Below, one piece after another: positions 35,230 through 43,053 of a stretch of DNA of 64,000 nt (position 1 is the stretch's first letter; the number at the start of each line of letters is the position of its first letter). The translations under genes were made by a program, and so were the position numbers. The notes under the pieces were generated by a model. It was not told the DNA's origin. It saw only the letters and a list, made by a program, of their open reading frames with translations, and ran no database searches. Origin of the DNA: Acetatifactor muris (GTDB taxonomy: Bacteria; Bacillota; Clostridia; Lachnospirales; Lachnospiraceae); the NCBI GenBank assembly GCA_023663635.1, contig JAMPHD010000009.1, positions 40,015-104,014 on the forward strand, written 5' to 3'.

Positions 35230-36120
35230 ATGCAGGGAAAGATAGTAAAAGGAATCGCCGGTTTCTATTATGTCCACGCGGGTGGAACGTCCGGAACGGG
35301 CAGAGTGTATGAGTGCAAGGCAAAGGGTGTGTTCCGCAAAGATCATCGCAAACCTCTGGTGGGTGATGATGTGGAGATGGATGTGTTGGACGAAGAGCAG
35401 ATGTTGGGCAATATCACAAAGATCCTGCCCAGGCGCAGCGAACTGATCCGTCCGGCGGTGGCCAATGTGGATCAGGCCCTGGTGATCTTCGCGATCACAA
35501 AGCCGCAGCCCAATTTCAATCTGCTTGACCGGTTCCTGATCATGATGGGCAGACAGGGTCTGCCCTGTATTATTTGTTTCAACAAGCAGGATCTGGATAC
35601 GGAAGGAGCGGGAGAGCGGTACAGGGACATCTATGCCGGCTGCGGTTACGACACCCTTCTGGTCAGCGCCGGTCAGGACTTGGGAGTGGACGAGGTGAAG
35701 AAGAGACTTGCCGGCAGGACTACCACGGTGGCGGGCCCCAGCGGAGTGGGTAAATCCTCACTGGTCAACCGGCTGCAGGACAACACACGGATGCAGACCG
35801 GCAGGATCAGCGAGAAGATCGACAGGGGCAGACATACCACCCGCCACACGGAACTGATCGCCGTGGCGGAGGATACCTATATACTGGATACGCCGGGATT
35901 CAGCTCTCTGGGGCTTTTTGACCTGAAGAAGGAGGAGCTTTCGACCCTCTATCCGGAGTTTGCGCAGTATGAGAAATTCTGCAGATTCGCGGGCTGCTCC
36001 CATGTGAGCGAACCCGTGTGCGGCGTGAAAGACGCCGTAGAGAGCGGTGAGATCGCCGGGATGAGATATGAGAATTACCGTCTGCTGTATGAGGAACTGA
36101 AGGCGCAGAGACGGTATTAA
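35230..36120 (+). CDS. rsgA: Ribosome small-subunit GTPase RsgA
   Basis: 296 residues. N-terminal OB domain, then a circularly permuted GTPase order with NKQD first, and GPSGVGKSSLVN later, ending with a zinc-binding Cys/His segment (CRFAGCSH). It aids late 30S maturation. It is the last core gene before the CRISPR island. Confidence 0.95.
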   Translation: MQGKIVKGIAGFYYVHAGGTSGTGRVYECKAKGVFRKDHRKPLVGDDVEMDVLDEEQMLGNITKILPRRSELIRPAVANVDQALVIFAITKPQPNFNLLDRFLIMMGRQGLPCIICFNKQDLDTEGAGERYRDIYAGCGYDTLLVSAGQDLGVDEVKKRLAGRTTTVAGPSGVGKSSLVNRLQDNTRMQTGRISEKIDRGRHTTRHTELIAVAEDTYILDTPGFSSLGLFDLKKEELSTLYPEFAQYEKFCRFAGCSHVSEPVCGVKDAVESGEIAGMRYENYRLLYEELKAQRRY

Positions 36121-36143
36121 AATGTGGGAGAGAACGGACAATT

Positions 36144-36176
36144 TTTTGCAACTCTTTATCCAAAACCGTCCTATAG
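36144..36176 (+). promoter_or_regulatory. Bipartite promoter-like motif, copy A (J-domain/CARF-HEPN operon)
   Basis: TTTTGCAAC at 36144-36152, N10, AAAC at 36163-36166, N4, CTATAG at 36171-36176, then N3 and AAGCAG at 36180-36185. The same elements with identical spacing occur ahead of cas10 (41429). A TTGCAA to TATAGT reading would need a 20-base spacer, too long for a normal sigma-A site, so an alternative sigma is more likely. It lies about 53 bases before the J-domain gene. Confidence 0.6.
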
Positions 36177-36229
36177 TATAAGCAGAGGGGATGAATGGTT
36201 TCGGGACGAGGATGGAAGGAGGAGCGAAT

Positions 36230-36955
36230 ATGACAAAGACGACAGATCAATGGAAGGCGGATTGTGCAGCGTTTTGGGGTAATGTACTCTACAATGCCGC
36301 GAATAAAGAATTGGAGAAAGGCTGCCTGGAAGTTTTGCTCGCGCTGTTTACGGATGCCGTGTTGACGGTGATCATTTTTATCGGGATGTTTCCCTTTGAG
36401 GATTTTGGCGAATTATTTCTGTTCTATATCATTCTGCGCTGTACATGGAGGGCTGTTTCCTGTCTGACAGGGACTCTCATGCACAATCTGACGACGGCCG
36501 TTGCGGATAAATATGAATCATATGCCCGCTCATACGGCAGACGAAAGAATGAGAAGAAAATCGACAAGATCCGAAAGAAAGCTGTCCGTCGGGCAGAGAG
36601 GCACAATCGGGCAGAGTTGAGGAGAGCCCGGAGAGAACAGGCAGCCCGGGCGAAGGCGGCGCGAGAAGAGGCGATGCGGGAACGGGCAGAGCGGGAAGAG
36701 GCAACGCGGGAACAGGCAGCGCGGGAGCGCGCAGAGCGGGAGAGTGCCCGGAGGGCAGGGCAGGTTTCGGCGGTCCGGAAGGCAAGACAGTTGCTGCGCG
36801 TGAAGGAATCTTATACCGAATCGGAACTCAAAAGGGCCAGAAACGCTCTGATGAAAGAGTTTCACCCGGATAACGCGGACGGCGGAAATGAGGAACTGTG
36901 CAAGGAAATCAATAAGGCTTATGAGCTGCTTCGCAAGTATGCGAAGGCCGCTTAA
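36230..36955 (+). CDS. Membrane-anchored J-domain protein
   Basis: 241 residues. Residues 33-85 hold two hydrophobic segments that are probably membrane helices. Residues 100-180 are a charged Arg/Glu/Ala-rich coiled coil made of short repeats. Residues 185-240 form a J-domain with the HPD motif at 212-214 (EFHPDNADGG), the site by which J-proteins stimulate Hsp70 ATPase. I know of no described type III ancillary with this plan. It precedes a CARF-HEPN gene by 22 bases and shares its promoter. The ATG at 36230 follows GGAAGGAGGAG; an earlier ATG at 36191 has no such site. A role recruiting DnaK to a membrane-bound complex is inference. Confidence 0.72.
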   Translation: MTKTTDQWKADCAAFWGNVLYNAANKELEKGCLEVLLALFTDAVLTVIIFIGMFPFEDFGELFLFYIILRCTWRAVSCLTGTLMHNLTTAVADKYESYARSYGRRKNEKKIDKIRKKAVRRAERHNRAELRRARREQAARAKAAREEAMRERAEREEATREQAARERAERESARRAGQVSAVRKARQLLRVKESYTESELKRARNALMKEFHPDNADGGNEELCKEINKAYELLRKYAKAA

Positions 36956-36977
36956 ACTTTTGGAGGAGGGACGGAAA

Positions 36978-38498
36978 ATGCCGGGAAGAGAAGAGACGGG
37001 TCTGCATTTCATTACGGTGCTTGGCACAAGTTGTTATTTCGATTGTGTTTATGAGATGGAAAACACGGATTTCGCGTATAATACGCCTTTTGTCCAAGCG
37101 GCTGTCTTAAAGTATATCACATGCGCGTATGGTAAATGTGACAGGGTGACGGTTCTCTTGACGGACAAGTCCGAGGAAAGGAACTGGTATACCCGGGAAT
37201 ATACGGAGAACGAGTGTCAAATGGCGGCTCTAAGACAACAGGAGCTCGGACCGGGCGAAAGAAAGATCGGATTGAAGGAAATATTGGAGACGGAATTTTC
37301 GGATGTGGACATAGAATGCGTTAAGATCAGGGAGGGGCGGAACAAGGCGGAGATCGATGAAATTTTTGAGGCCATGTATGATTGTATCTTGCCTGAGGAG
37401 ACCATCTGCTTTGATTTCACCCATGGTCTCCGCAATATCCCCATGCAGGCTCTGACCGTGATCCATTACGCGAAAGCTCTTAAAAATATTCGGGTCGGCG
37501 GCATGTACTATGGCGCTTTTGAACTGGGGGAGAGAAAGGAGGACGGCAAACTGCATGTCAATCTGTCGGATATGTCGGCCTGCAGCACGATCCTGGACTG
37601 GACGGGCGCCGCGGAATCTTTTATCAAAGGAGGAAGCGCCAATCAGATCAAGGTCTTGTATGAAAGGACGGTCCGTCCGGGCAAGGAGGAAAGCCGCAGC
37701 CGAAAAACCATGGCGGCTCTCTGCAACCTGACCAACTGCTTAGGCACTTCGAGGGGGAAGCGCGATGATGATACGCAAAAAAGTATCCGCAGGGCCTACG
37801 AATTCTATAAAGAGGCTTATGGCGATATGCGCGAACATGAGAAACCGCTCTCGGAGGTGCCGCTGCTCAGGCTTTTTGATAAGATTGAGGAGGATGTGGA
37901 CGTCTTTGGCGATGCGTGCTATGTGATCAAAGACGGACAGAGGATCGATCTGGAAAACACGGCCACGGGAATGGCGGCGGTGGAGTGGGCGGTCCGCAAA
38001 AATTTGATCCAGCAGGGCTTTACGGCATTGGAGGAGACGATCAAAACCTATGTCTGCGAGACATATGGAATTTCACCGGAAGATGAATTTCCCAGGGACA
38101 TGGTGGTCGGACGCACGGTGAAATTCATGCTGAACGAGCTGAAAGAACAAAGAAAACTGAGAAGGGATGAGGAGATTCCGGCGGATGCGCAAAGGAAGGA
38201 ATGGGCCGAAAAACGTGTGCGGCAGTTTGAAGAAGAGTGTCGGCACTCGGCAGATCCGGGGGAGGATGAGAAAGCGTATTATATAGACAGGATCAGGGAG
38301 ATAGTAGGGAATCTGCCCTTGGAACTGGTCAACTTGACCGGAAATGTGAGTATGCAGCGCAATTCGCTAAACCATTTCGGATTCCAAAAGGAAGTGAAGA
38401 GTTATAAAGAGCTGCAGAGACAGTTGGGGGAAACCCGGCAAAAGATGAGGGAGATCATGGAGGCGGACAAGGTAGTATGGTACAGGACAAAAGAGTGA
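36978..38498 (+). CDS. CARF-HEPN protein, TIGR02221/DxTHG family (Csm6/Csx1-like), copy 1
   Basis: 506 residues. N-terminus ITVLGTSCYFDCVYEM matches TIGR02221 CRISPR-associated proteins. The DxTHG motif is DFTHG at 146-150, inside a CARF fold expected to bind cyclic oligoadenylate. Close to the C-terminus R461-x4-H466 is a HEPN ribonuclease motif. Such proteins degrade RNA when a Cas10 makes cyclic oligoadenylate. GGAGGAGGGAC precedes ATG 36978. It is read with the J-domain gene, toward a homolog on the opposite strand. Confidence 0.88.
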   Translation: MPGREETGLHFITVLGTSCYFDCVYEMENTDFAYNTPFVQAAVLKYITCAYGKCDRVTVLLTDKSEERNWYTREYTENECQMAALRQQELGPGERKIGLKEILETEFSDVDIECVKIREGRNKAEIDEIFEAMYDCILPEETICFDFTHGLRNIPMQALTVIHYAKALKNIRVGGMYYGAFELGERKEDGKLHVNLSDMSACSTILDWTGAAESFIKGGSANQIKVLYERTVRPGKEESRSRKTMAALCNLTNCLGTSRGKRDDDTQKSIRRAYEFYKEAYGDMREHEKPLSEVPLLRLFDKIEEDVDVFGDACYVIKDGQRIDLENTATGMAAVEWAVRKNLIQQGFTALEETIKTYVCETYGISPEDEFPRDMVVGRTVKFMLNELKEQRKLRRDEEIPADAQRKEWAEKRVRQFEEECRHSADPGEDEKAYYIDRIREIVGNLPLELVNLTGNVSMQRNSLNHFGFQKEVKSYKELQRQLGETRQKMREIMEADKVVWYRTKE

Positions 38499-38529
38499 TA
38501 CGATCACTCTGTGATACGGTCACTCTTTT
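38489..38529. terminator. Bidirectional terminator between the two CARF-HEPN genes
   Basis: AAAAGAGTGA (38489-38498) pairs with TCACTCTTTT (38520-38529). An inner alternative hairpin AGAGTGAT-ATCACTCT lies at 38492-38510. A and T runs flank the stem on both strands, so it can stop either gene. Confidence 0.75.
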
Positions 38530-38547
38530 GTCCCGCGGATCTTCCCG

Positions 38548-40089
38548 CTATTGGATCATACCCGGCGTATCTCTCAGGATCGCCTCCATCTGCTGATTCA
38601 TGGTGGCAAGAGAGGCGCGGAGAACGTCATATGGGATGAGGGTTTTGTGGTTCAAAGTGCCGCCGTGCGCCAGAGAATTTCTGTCGGCGGCCACATCCTG
38701 GGCCAGTCTGAATACCTCTAGGGGAAGCGTTGACAGGATCTCTCTTGCCTTATCGCCATATCTGCCGGCGTATTCACTGTTGTTTTGTGCCCATCTTGTG
38801 ATCCACTGTTCTCTGTCTTCGAGTGTATATTCTCTTTTGGGCCTGAGTTTTACGCCTCGAATCATCGTTCTCACGGCCTCCCGGGACTCAAACACATTAT
38901 CGGATTGCGCCGCGACGTCATAGAGTTCCCAGACATAGCTTATGATCGCCTCACTCAGGGAAATAAATCCCTGCGTCATCAGATTTTTCTTATGCGCCCA
39001 TCGCGCCATGCCCATTCCCAGAGCCGTATATCGCATCTCAGACCGCTGCCCGTCCCTTTCAAGGATGAGTTTCGTACTGTCCAAAATTTTCACATCGTCG
39101 TAGATATATTCCACAAGACGCTCTATGGGGTGATAGTTGGCGGTGAGGTCTTTGGAAAGCAGTTCTTCATATTTGGATTTGAAATCCGTGTAGGCGTAAT
39201 ATATACTGGTCTTGCTGTTCAGCCCGGTATCACCTGTATCATCCGCGAGATCGATACATCCTCTTGAGGTCGCGAGACACCCGGTCAGATCATAAAGACT
39301 TGCCAAAACGTCCTGATACACGGGGTTGGCCTTATTCTTGGCATTCTGACTCTGATACAAGGATTGGATCAGTTCGCTGCTGCCCGTTTTTACGAAAGTT
39401 TCCGCCGCGCCGGTCCAATCCTGAATCTCACTGCAGAAGGACATGTCCAGAATGGGCACATGCCGCATGGTTTTTGCGCCGGATTTCTTGAAGTTCCCGA
39501 GTTCATAGGCGCCATAGTACAATCCTTTTACTCTGACTTTTTTTAACACTTTGGCATAATTCACAACTGCCAATGCAAGCATGGGGAGATTCCGAAGACC
39601 GTGCGTAAAGTCAAAAAATATGTATTCACCGTCGGAAAGCGCTCCGTAGATGCATTCAAAGATCTGTCCCAATTCCTGTTCGTTTTGCCCCTCTGGTATC
39701 CGTATAAACTGTTTCCGCGCTTGGGGGAATCTCTCCTGCAGCAGTGTCTCCAACCCCGGCTTGGAACCGGCAGCATCGTCCGGGGACTGCGTTTCACATT
39801 GCAGCCTGAAGATCTTTTTGCCGAACTTGAATTCTTTTTGAAATACCTGTGTCCTGTTATCGGAAACTGCCGTGACGGACTTTCGGTTTTTGTCTTCGGC
39901 GGTCTTCGTGGCGAATACGGTGATCCTGTCGCCGGGTCTGTACTGCGGCATGATGTTTTCCAAGATGGCCATCTGTACAAACGGGGTCGTGACCAACTTG
40001 GTTTTATCCGGAAATTTCGGATTGTTCATCTCGTAAACGCATTCTGAATAGTTTCCCGTACCCAACACGGTTACAAAGTGTCTGCCCAT
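38548..40089 (-). CDS. CARF-HEPN protein, TIGR02221/DxTHG family, copy 2
   Basis: 513 residues, a clear homolog of copy 1 over its full length. It starts HFVTVLGTGNYSECVYEM, has DFTHG at 160-164, YYGAYELG after the CARF core, and R470-x4-H475 as the HEPN motif (DRNSLAHGG). It is predicted to be a cyclic oligoadenylate-activated RNase. It is read toward copy 1, and has its own sigma-A type promoter, unlike copy 1. GAGGATGAGGAG precedes the ATG. Confidence 0.88.
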   Translation of the reverse strand: MGRHFVTVLGTGNYSECVYEMNNPKFPDKTKLVTTPFVQMAILENIMPQYRPGDRITVFATKTAEDKNRKSVTAVSDNRTQVFQKEFKFGKKIFRLQCETQSPDDAAGSKPGLETLLQERFPQARKQFIRIPEGQNEQELGQIFECIYGALSDGEYIFFDFTHGLRNLPMLALAVVNYAKVLKKVRVKGLYYGAYELGNFKKSGAKTMRHVPILDMSFCSEIQDWTGAAETFVKTGSSELIQSLYQSQNAKNKANPVYQDVLASLYDLTGCLATSRGCIDLADDTGDTGLNSKTSIYYAYTDFKSKYEELLSKDLTANYHPIERLVEYIYDDVKILDSTKLILERDGQRSEMRYTALGMGMARWAHKKNLMTQGFISLSEAIISYVWELYDVAAQSDNVFESREAVRTMIRGVKLRPKREYTLEDREQWITRWAQNNSEYAGRYGDKAREILSTLPLEVFRLAQDVAADRNSLAHGGTLNHKTLIPYDVLRASLATMNQQMEAILRDTPGMIQ

Positions 40090-40123
40090 AGATATCTCCT
40101 CATCCTCTTTTGCTCTCAGACTA

Positions 40124-40150
40124 AGTATAGCACAATCCGGGGAAAAGCAA
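40124..40150 (-). promoter_or_regulatory. Promoter of CARF-HEPN copy 2
   Basis: On the minus strand, TATACT at 40129-40124 is preceded by TGC (extended -10). TTGCTT at 40150-40145 gives a short 15-base spacer. It lies 35 bases before the start and is divergent from the cas6 promoter. Confidence 0.55.
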
Positions 40151-40155
40151 AAGTG

Positions 40156-40184
40156 TTGTTTATTGCCGGCGCCCGTGATAGAAT
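40156..40184 (+). promoter_or_regulatory. Promoter of cas6
   Basis: TTGTTT at 40156-40161, 17-base spacer, TAGAAT at 40179-40184. It sits about 45 bases ahead of the cas6 start and back to back with the promoter of CARF-HEPN copy 2. Confidence 0.6.
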
Positions 40185-40229
40185 GAGCGTTAGCGGGATG
40201 ATATTAAAAGAACGGACGGGAAACGGGAA

Positions 40230-41159
40230 ATGAATATACGGGAAATGGAAGAGGCTCTCAGGATTCGCTATGTAAAACTGCATTTTACGATACGGTTTCG
40301 GGAGGACGCGAGGCTCCCCGTGAACAAAGTGTCAGCCATCCGCGGCGGGATAGGTGAAATGCTGTTGCGCGATAATTGCGTTCGAGACCGGGACTGCGAG
40401 AACTGTGATTTTGAGGAGGAATGCATTGTGCGAAGGACCCTGTATTCCAAATTCGACCAAAAGCCGGCGTTTGTCACCACGGGGGAGAGCGCGGGTTATG
40501 TGTTGGAGTGCGAGAACTATGAGGAATTTTTCCCGTCCGGGGAGACGTTGGGTTTTCAACTGATCCTCTTCGGGAAGACCATCGTATATTTCAGCCGGTT
40601 CCTGCAGGCTGTCCTACAGCTTGGAATGGCGGGACTTGGCAGAGAACATGCCGGATATGACTTGGTTTCACTTCGCAATACGCGGGGAGAGGAGATCCTG
40701 GAGGGGGAAAATATTCTCATGGGGCGCTACAGGATTCAGACCGTTGGAGATTATGTGAGGTATCGCATGGCTCAGGACAACATCCGGGAGAACAGGATTG
40801 TCTTTAAGACGCCGGTGACCCTGAAATATCGGGGCGTATATCAGGAAAAGCCGGATCCGGAGATGGTGGTGACGGCGGTGTTTCGCAGACTTTACATCTT
40901 GGATTGTTTCGAGAATCTGCATTGCGGGGAACTGCGCTGGCAGGGGGAGTATCCGGAGGTAGCGGAGAGTGATTTTCGGCCGATGACCGTCCGGCGGTAT
41001 TCCGGCACCCACAACCGAAAACTGATCCTCAGCGGTGTGAAAGGGCAGATGCGGCTGGCGGAAATTCCGGAAGAATTGCTGCCTGTTTTGCTGGCCGGTG
41101 AGATCCTGCACATCGGCAAGAACACAAGCTTTGGGTTTGGGCGGTACCGGCTGAGGTGA
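40230..41159 (+). CDS. cas6: Cas6 CRISPR RNA endonuclease
   Basis: 309 residues. The N-terminal half contains CxxC-type cysteines (DRDCENCDFEEEC), usual in this Cas6 family. The C-terminus ends with the Gly-rich loop HIGKNTSFGFGRYRL typical of RAMP endonucleases. Cas6 cuts pre-crRNA at the repeat base. Because no array is visible in the window, its substrate must lie elsewhere, or be the short transcript just downstream. The start is ATG 40230; the next gene is 371 bases away. Confidence 0.85.
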   Translation: MNIREMEEALRIRYVKLHFTIRFREDARLPVNKVSAIRGGIGEMLLRDNCVRDRDCENCDFEEECIVRRTLYSKFDQKPAFVTTGESAGYVLECENYEEFFPSGETLGFQLILFGKTIVYFSRFLQAVLQLGMAGLGREHAGYDLVSLRNTRGEEILEGENILMGRYRIQTVGDYVRYRMAQDNIRENRIVFKTPVTLKYRGVYQEKPDPEMVVTAVFRRLYILDCFENLHCGELRWQGEYPEVAESDFRPMTVRRYSGTHNRKLILSGVKGQMRLAEIPEELLPVLLAGEILHIGKNTSFGFGRYRLR

Positions 41160-41197
41160 TATTTATTGGCTGAATTGGCTGAAATCCAAAATCGGTA

Positions 41198-41226
41198 TTG
41201 CCTGTCGGAGCTGATTGTGATACAAT
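41198..41226 (+). promoter_or_regulatory. Sigma-A promoter of a short transcript
   Basis: TTGCCT at 41198-41203, 17-base spacer, TACAAT at 41221-41226, with an extended TGA before the -10. A terminator at 41360-41400 would end an RNA of about 165 bases. Confidence 0.6.
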
Positions 41227-41261
41227 AAGAGAGCGGTCAAACTATCTTACGCAAAGGTATC

Positions 41262-41346
41262 TTGAGCCCGATACAGGGCATTGACGCATTAAGAGTCCAC
41301 CTTTTTTTATTTTAATTGACCGACATGAGCCCGACATAGGGCATTG
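41262..41346. repeat. Two imperfect 22-base hairpin repeats
   Basis: Copies TTGAGCCCGATACAGGGC and ATGAGCCCGACATAGGGC, both followed by ATTG, start at 41262 and 41325. Differences fall in the loop, so the stem GCCC/GGGC is kept. Confidence 0.75.
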
Positions 41347-41359
41347 GGGAACACAAAGC

Positions 41360-41400
41360 AAAAACAGGCTATACAAGTCAGAGTTCATAGTCTGTTTTTT
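41360..41400 (+). terminator. Rho-independent terminator of the short transcript
   Basis: AAAAACAGGCTAT (41360-41372) pairs with ATAGTCTGTTTTT (41387-41399) with one G-T pair; T6 completes it. It separates the cas6 region from the cas10 operon. Confidence 0.85.
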
Positions 41401-41428
41401 GTTTTGTAAATTTTTAAAATATCCGATA

Positions 41429-41461
41429 TTTTGCAACCGGCGGGAAGAAACGGAACTATAG
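41429..41461 (+). promoter_or_regulatory. Bipartite promoter-like motif, copy B (cas10 operon)
   Basis: TTTTGCAAC at 41429-41437, AAAC at 41448-41451, CTATAG at 41456-41461, AAGCAG at 41465-41470. Every element and gap is the same as in copy A at 36144. The 10-base and 4-base spacers are unrelated in sequence, so the agreement is not from a recent duplication of the whole region. A weaker sigma-A candidate (TTGTAA-17-TATTTT, 41404-41432) overlaps it. Confidence 0.6.
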
Positions 41462-41534
41462 ATAAAGCAGGAGATAAAAGACTCAGACAAAGCAGGAGAC
41501 AACGGATTCAGATAAAGCGGGGGTGAGACTTTGG
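41460..41534. repeat. 25-base tandem repeat leading into cas10
   Basis: Three copies start at 41460, 41485 and 41510, sharing AGAyAAAGCrGGrG. Each holds a Shine-Dalgarno-like GCAGGAG or GCGGGGG. The last copy supplies the ribosome site for the TTG start of cas10. Confidence 0.8.
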
Positions 41535-43051
41535 GAAATAAGAGAGTGCTTGCGATGTACGATGTTCGGGGAAAGCAGGAGTATATCTATCGGAGCAAAC
41601 ATATCCAAGAAATTGTGGGAGCGTCCGCGATCATTCGGGATGTGTTTAAAGATTGGCTGTATCCGGCGGCAAGAAAGGTCAGAAACCGGGAGAATGCTCT
41701 GGGCCGGCAGGAGGCGATCCGGCAGTATGGAGATGGAGAGCCTTTTGTACTGAAGGATTTTGAGAGCCGCATGGAGGGAAAGCAATATATCGGAGAAGTG
41801 GTCTATTCCGGAGGAGGGAACTTTTTGGTCCTGTATCGGGACAGGGAGACCTGTATCCGGGTCAACAGGATCTTTACCGCAGAGCTGATGAAACATGTGG
41901 GTACTTTGAAAGTGCTGTGCACTATTTTGGACAACCCGGATTTTGCGCGATATCGGGAAGACAATGCGCGATTGTATGAAAAACATCGAAAGAATGAGGC
42001 GATGGAGAGCGTAATATATCCGGTCAACAGTCTGCCCGTCAGTCAGGTGGATCCGCTGACTTCAAGCCCTTTGACCACGAAACGCCGCACCGGCCACACC
42101 GTGTCCGTGGGAGGATCGGAAGGCGAGAGGATGTCTGTGGAACGCGCGGCCAAGTATGATAAGTACCGGGGAGAGCGAGGGGGAGAAGACGGAGAGCGGA
42201 ATCTGAACAATATCATAGAGGACGGAGAAAGTCTTCTGGCAGTGATCTATATAGACGGAAACGGCATGGGAGCCAAGGTTCAGTCCTGTCTGGAGGGAAA
42301 GATAAGCTACGAGGAATGCGTCACCGAGCTCAGAAGATTTTCGGCGCGGATCCAGAAGGATTATGTGGATGACAGACTCAGAGCCGTCAACAGTATGTTG
42401 GATCAAAAGTATCAGGGCATAAAGAGGAGACGCACGATCGTATCGGCGGGAGATGAGATGGCCATCATCTGCAAAGCGGGGGATGTCCTGCAGGTGCTGA
42501 GAACCTATTTCGAGGGACTTCCCGAAGAGGGCAGCTCCTGTGCGGGGGTCGCTGTTTTTAAGCGCCGTACGCCCTATGCGGATGCCTATCGCCTGGCGGA
42601 GGAGTGCTGTGAGTCCGGCAAGGAATTTATGAAGGCGAAGAAACTGGAAAATGCCTGCCTGATGGATTTCCATTATTGTCAGGGCGGTATTGAGAGCTCT
42701 CTGGAGAAAATCCGGGAAAAGGAATTGCGGGGAGAGACATCAAGCAGACCATGGGTATTGGACGCGTTTTCCAAGGACAGGCCGAATGCATTTTACTTTT
42801 CTCTGGAACTGGCGGAAGAGATGGCGCGGATCTTGCGGAAACTGAGCAGAACGAATGTTAAATCGCTGATGAACGTGGCTCTGAACAGTCCGTCCGGATT
42901 GGAATTGGAATTGGAGAGGATCAACGCCCACAGAGAGGTGCCGGAGGATTTTACCTTGGGAGGAAAGTTGGATAGCGAACAGAAACGTAAACTGCTCTAT
43001 GATATGGTGCTGGTCCATGGTCTGTGGTTTGAGGGAGAAGAGGGCATGTGA
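41531..43051 (+). CDS. cas10: Cas10-like subunit without HD domain
   Basis: 506 residues, shorter than most Cas10. The start MGNKRVLAMYDVRGKQEYIY and following ASAIIRDVF region match the first palm domain; SGGGN is at 93-97. The second palm has YIDGNGMG at 240-247 and AGDE at 306-309, where most Cas10 have GGDD. No HD nuclease domain precedes the palm, so single-stranded DNA cleavage is not expected. Cyclic oligoadenylate synthesis is likely because the acidic metal ligands remain and CARF effectors are next door. The start is TTG 41531 since family residues begin there. It overlaps no gene upstream; the next starts 2 bases after. Confidence 0.85.
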   Translation: MGNKRVLAMYDVRGKQEYIYRSKHIQEIVGASAIIRDVFKDWLYPAARKVRNRENALGRQEAIRQYGDGEPFVLKDFESRMEGKQYIGEVVYSGGGNFLVLYRDRETCIRVNRIFTAELMKHVGTLKVLCTILDNPDFARYREDNARLYEKHRKNEAMESVIYPVNSLPVSQVDPLTSSPLTTKRRTGHTVSVGGSEGERMSVERAAKYDKYRGERGGEDGERNLNNIIEDGESLLAVIYIDGNGMGAKVQSCLEGKISYEECVTELRRFSARIQKDYVDDRLRAVNSMLDQKYQGIKRRRTIVSAGDEMAIICKAGDVLQVLRTYFEGLPEEGSSCAGVAVFKRRTPYADAYRLAEECCESGKEFMKAKKLENACLMDFHYCQGGIESSLEKIREKELRGETSSRPWVLDAFSKDRPNAFYFSLELAEEMARILRKLSRTNVKSLMNVALNSPSGLELELERINAHREVPEDFTLGGKLDSEQKRKLLYDMVLVHGLWFEGEEGM

Positions 43052-43053
43052 GA

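Larger units (their letters stand above)
41233..41400 (+). ncRNA. Candidate small RNA or relic mini-CRISPR between cas6 and cas10
   Basis: The segment runs from a good promoter to a strong terminator and has no credible coding frame. It carries two copies of TGAGCCCGA-N4-GGGCATTG, at 41263-41283 and 41326-41346, each able to form a GCCC/GGGC hairpin. The start-to-start distance is 63 bases. This could be a repeat-spacer-repeat remnant, though flanks outside the core are not alike. Such an RNA would be a natural target of Cas6 in this position. It may also be an unrelated regulatory RNA. Confidence 0.45.

Noticed and set aside
36146..36178. A classical ECF promoter reading (GCAAC and CGTC) ahead of the J-domain gene
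   Set aside because: The CGTC is not shared by the second copy at 41429, so the common elements are better described by the bipartite motif.
36600..36760. Repeat-rich DNA inside the J-domain gene as a possible CRISPR or satellite
   Set aside because: The period is short and coding; it encodes the Arg/Glu/Ala coiled coil.
41262..41346. A genuine CRISPR array between cas6 and cas10
   Set aside because: Only two copies, the conserved core is about 22 bases and flanks differ; kept only as a relic hypothesis.
41404..41432. Sigma-A promoter TTGTAA-17-TATTTT for cas10
   Set aside because: Weak -10; the overlapping motif shared with 36144 is the better candidate.
41242..41502. An 86-codon minus-strand frame between cas6 and cas10
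   Set aside because: It runs through the hairpin repeats and the terminator, has no ribosome site and no family character.
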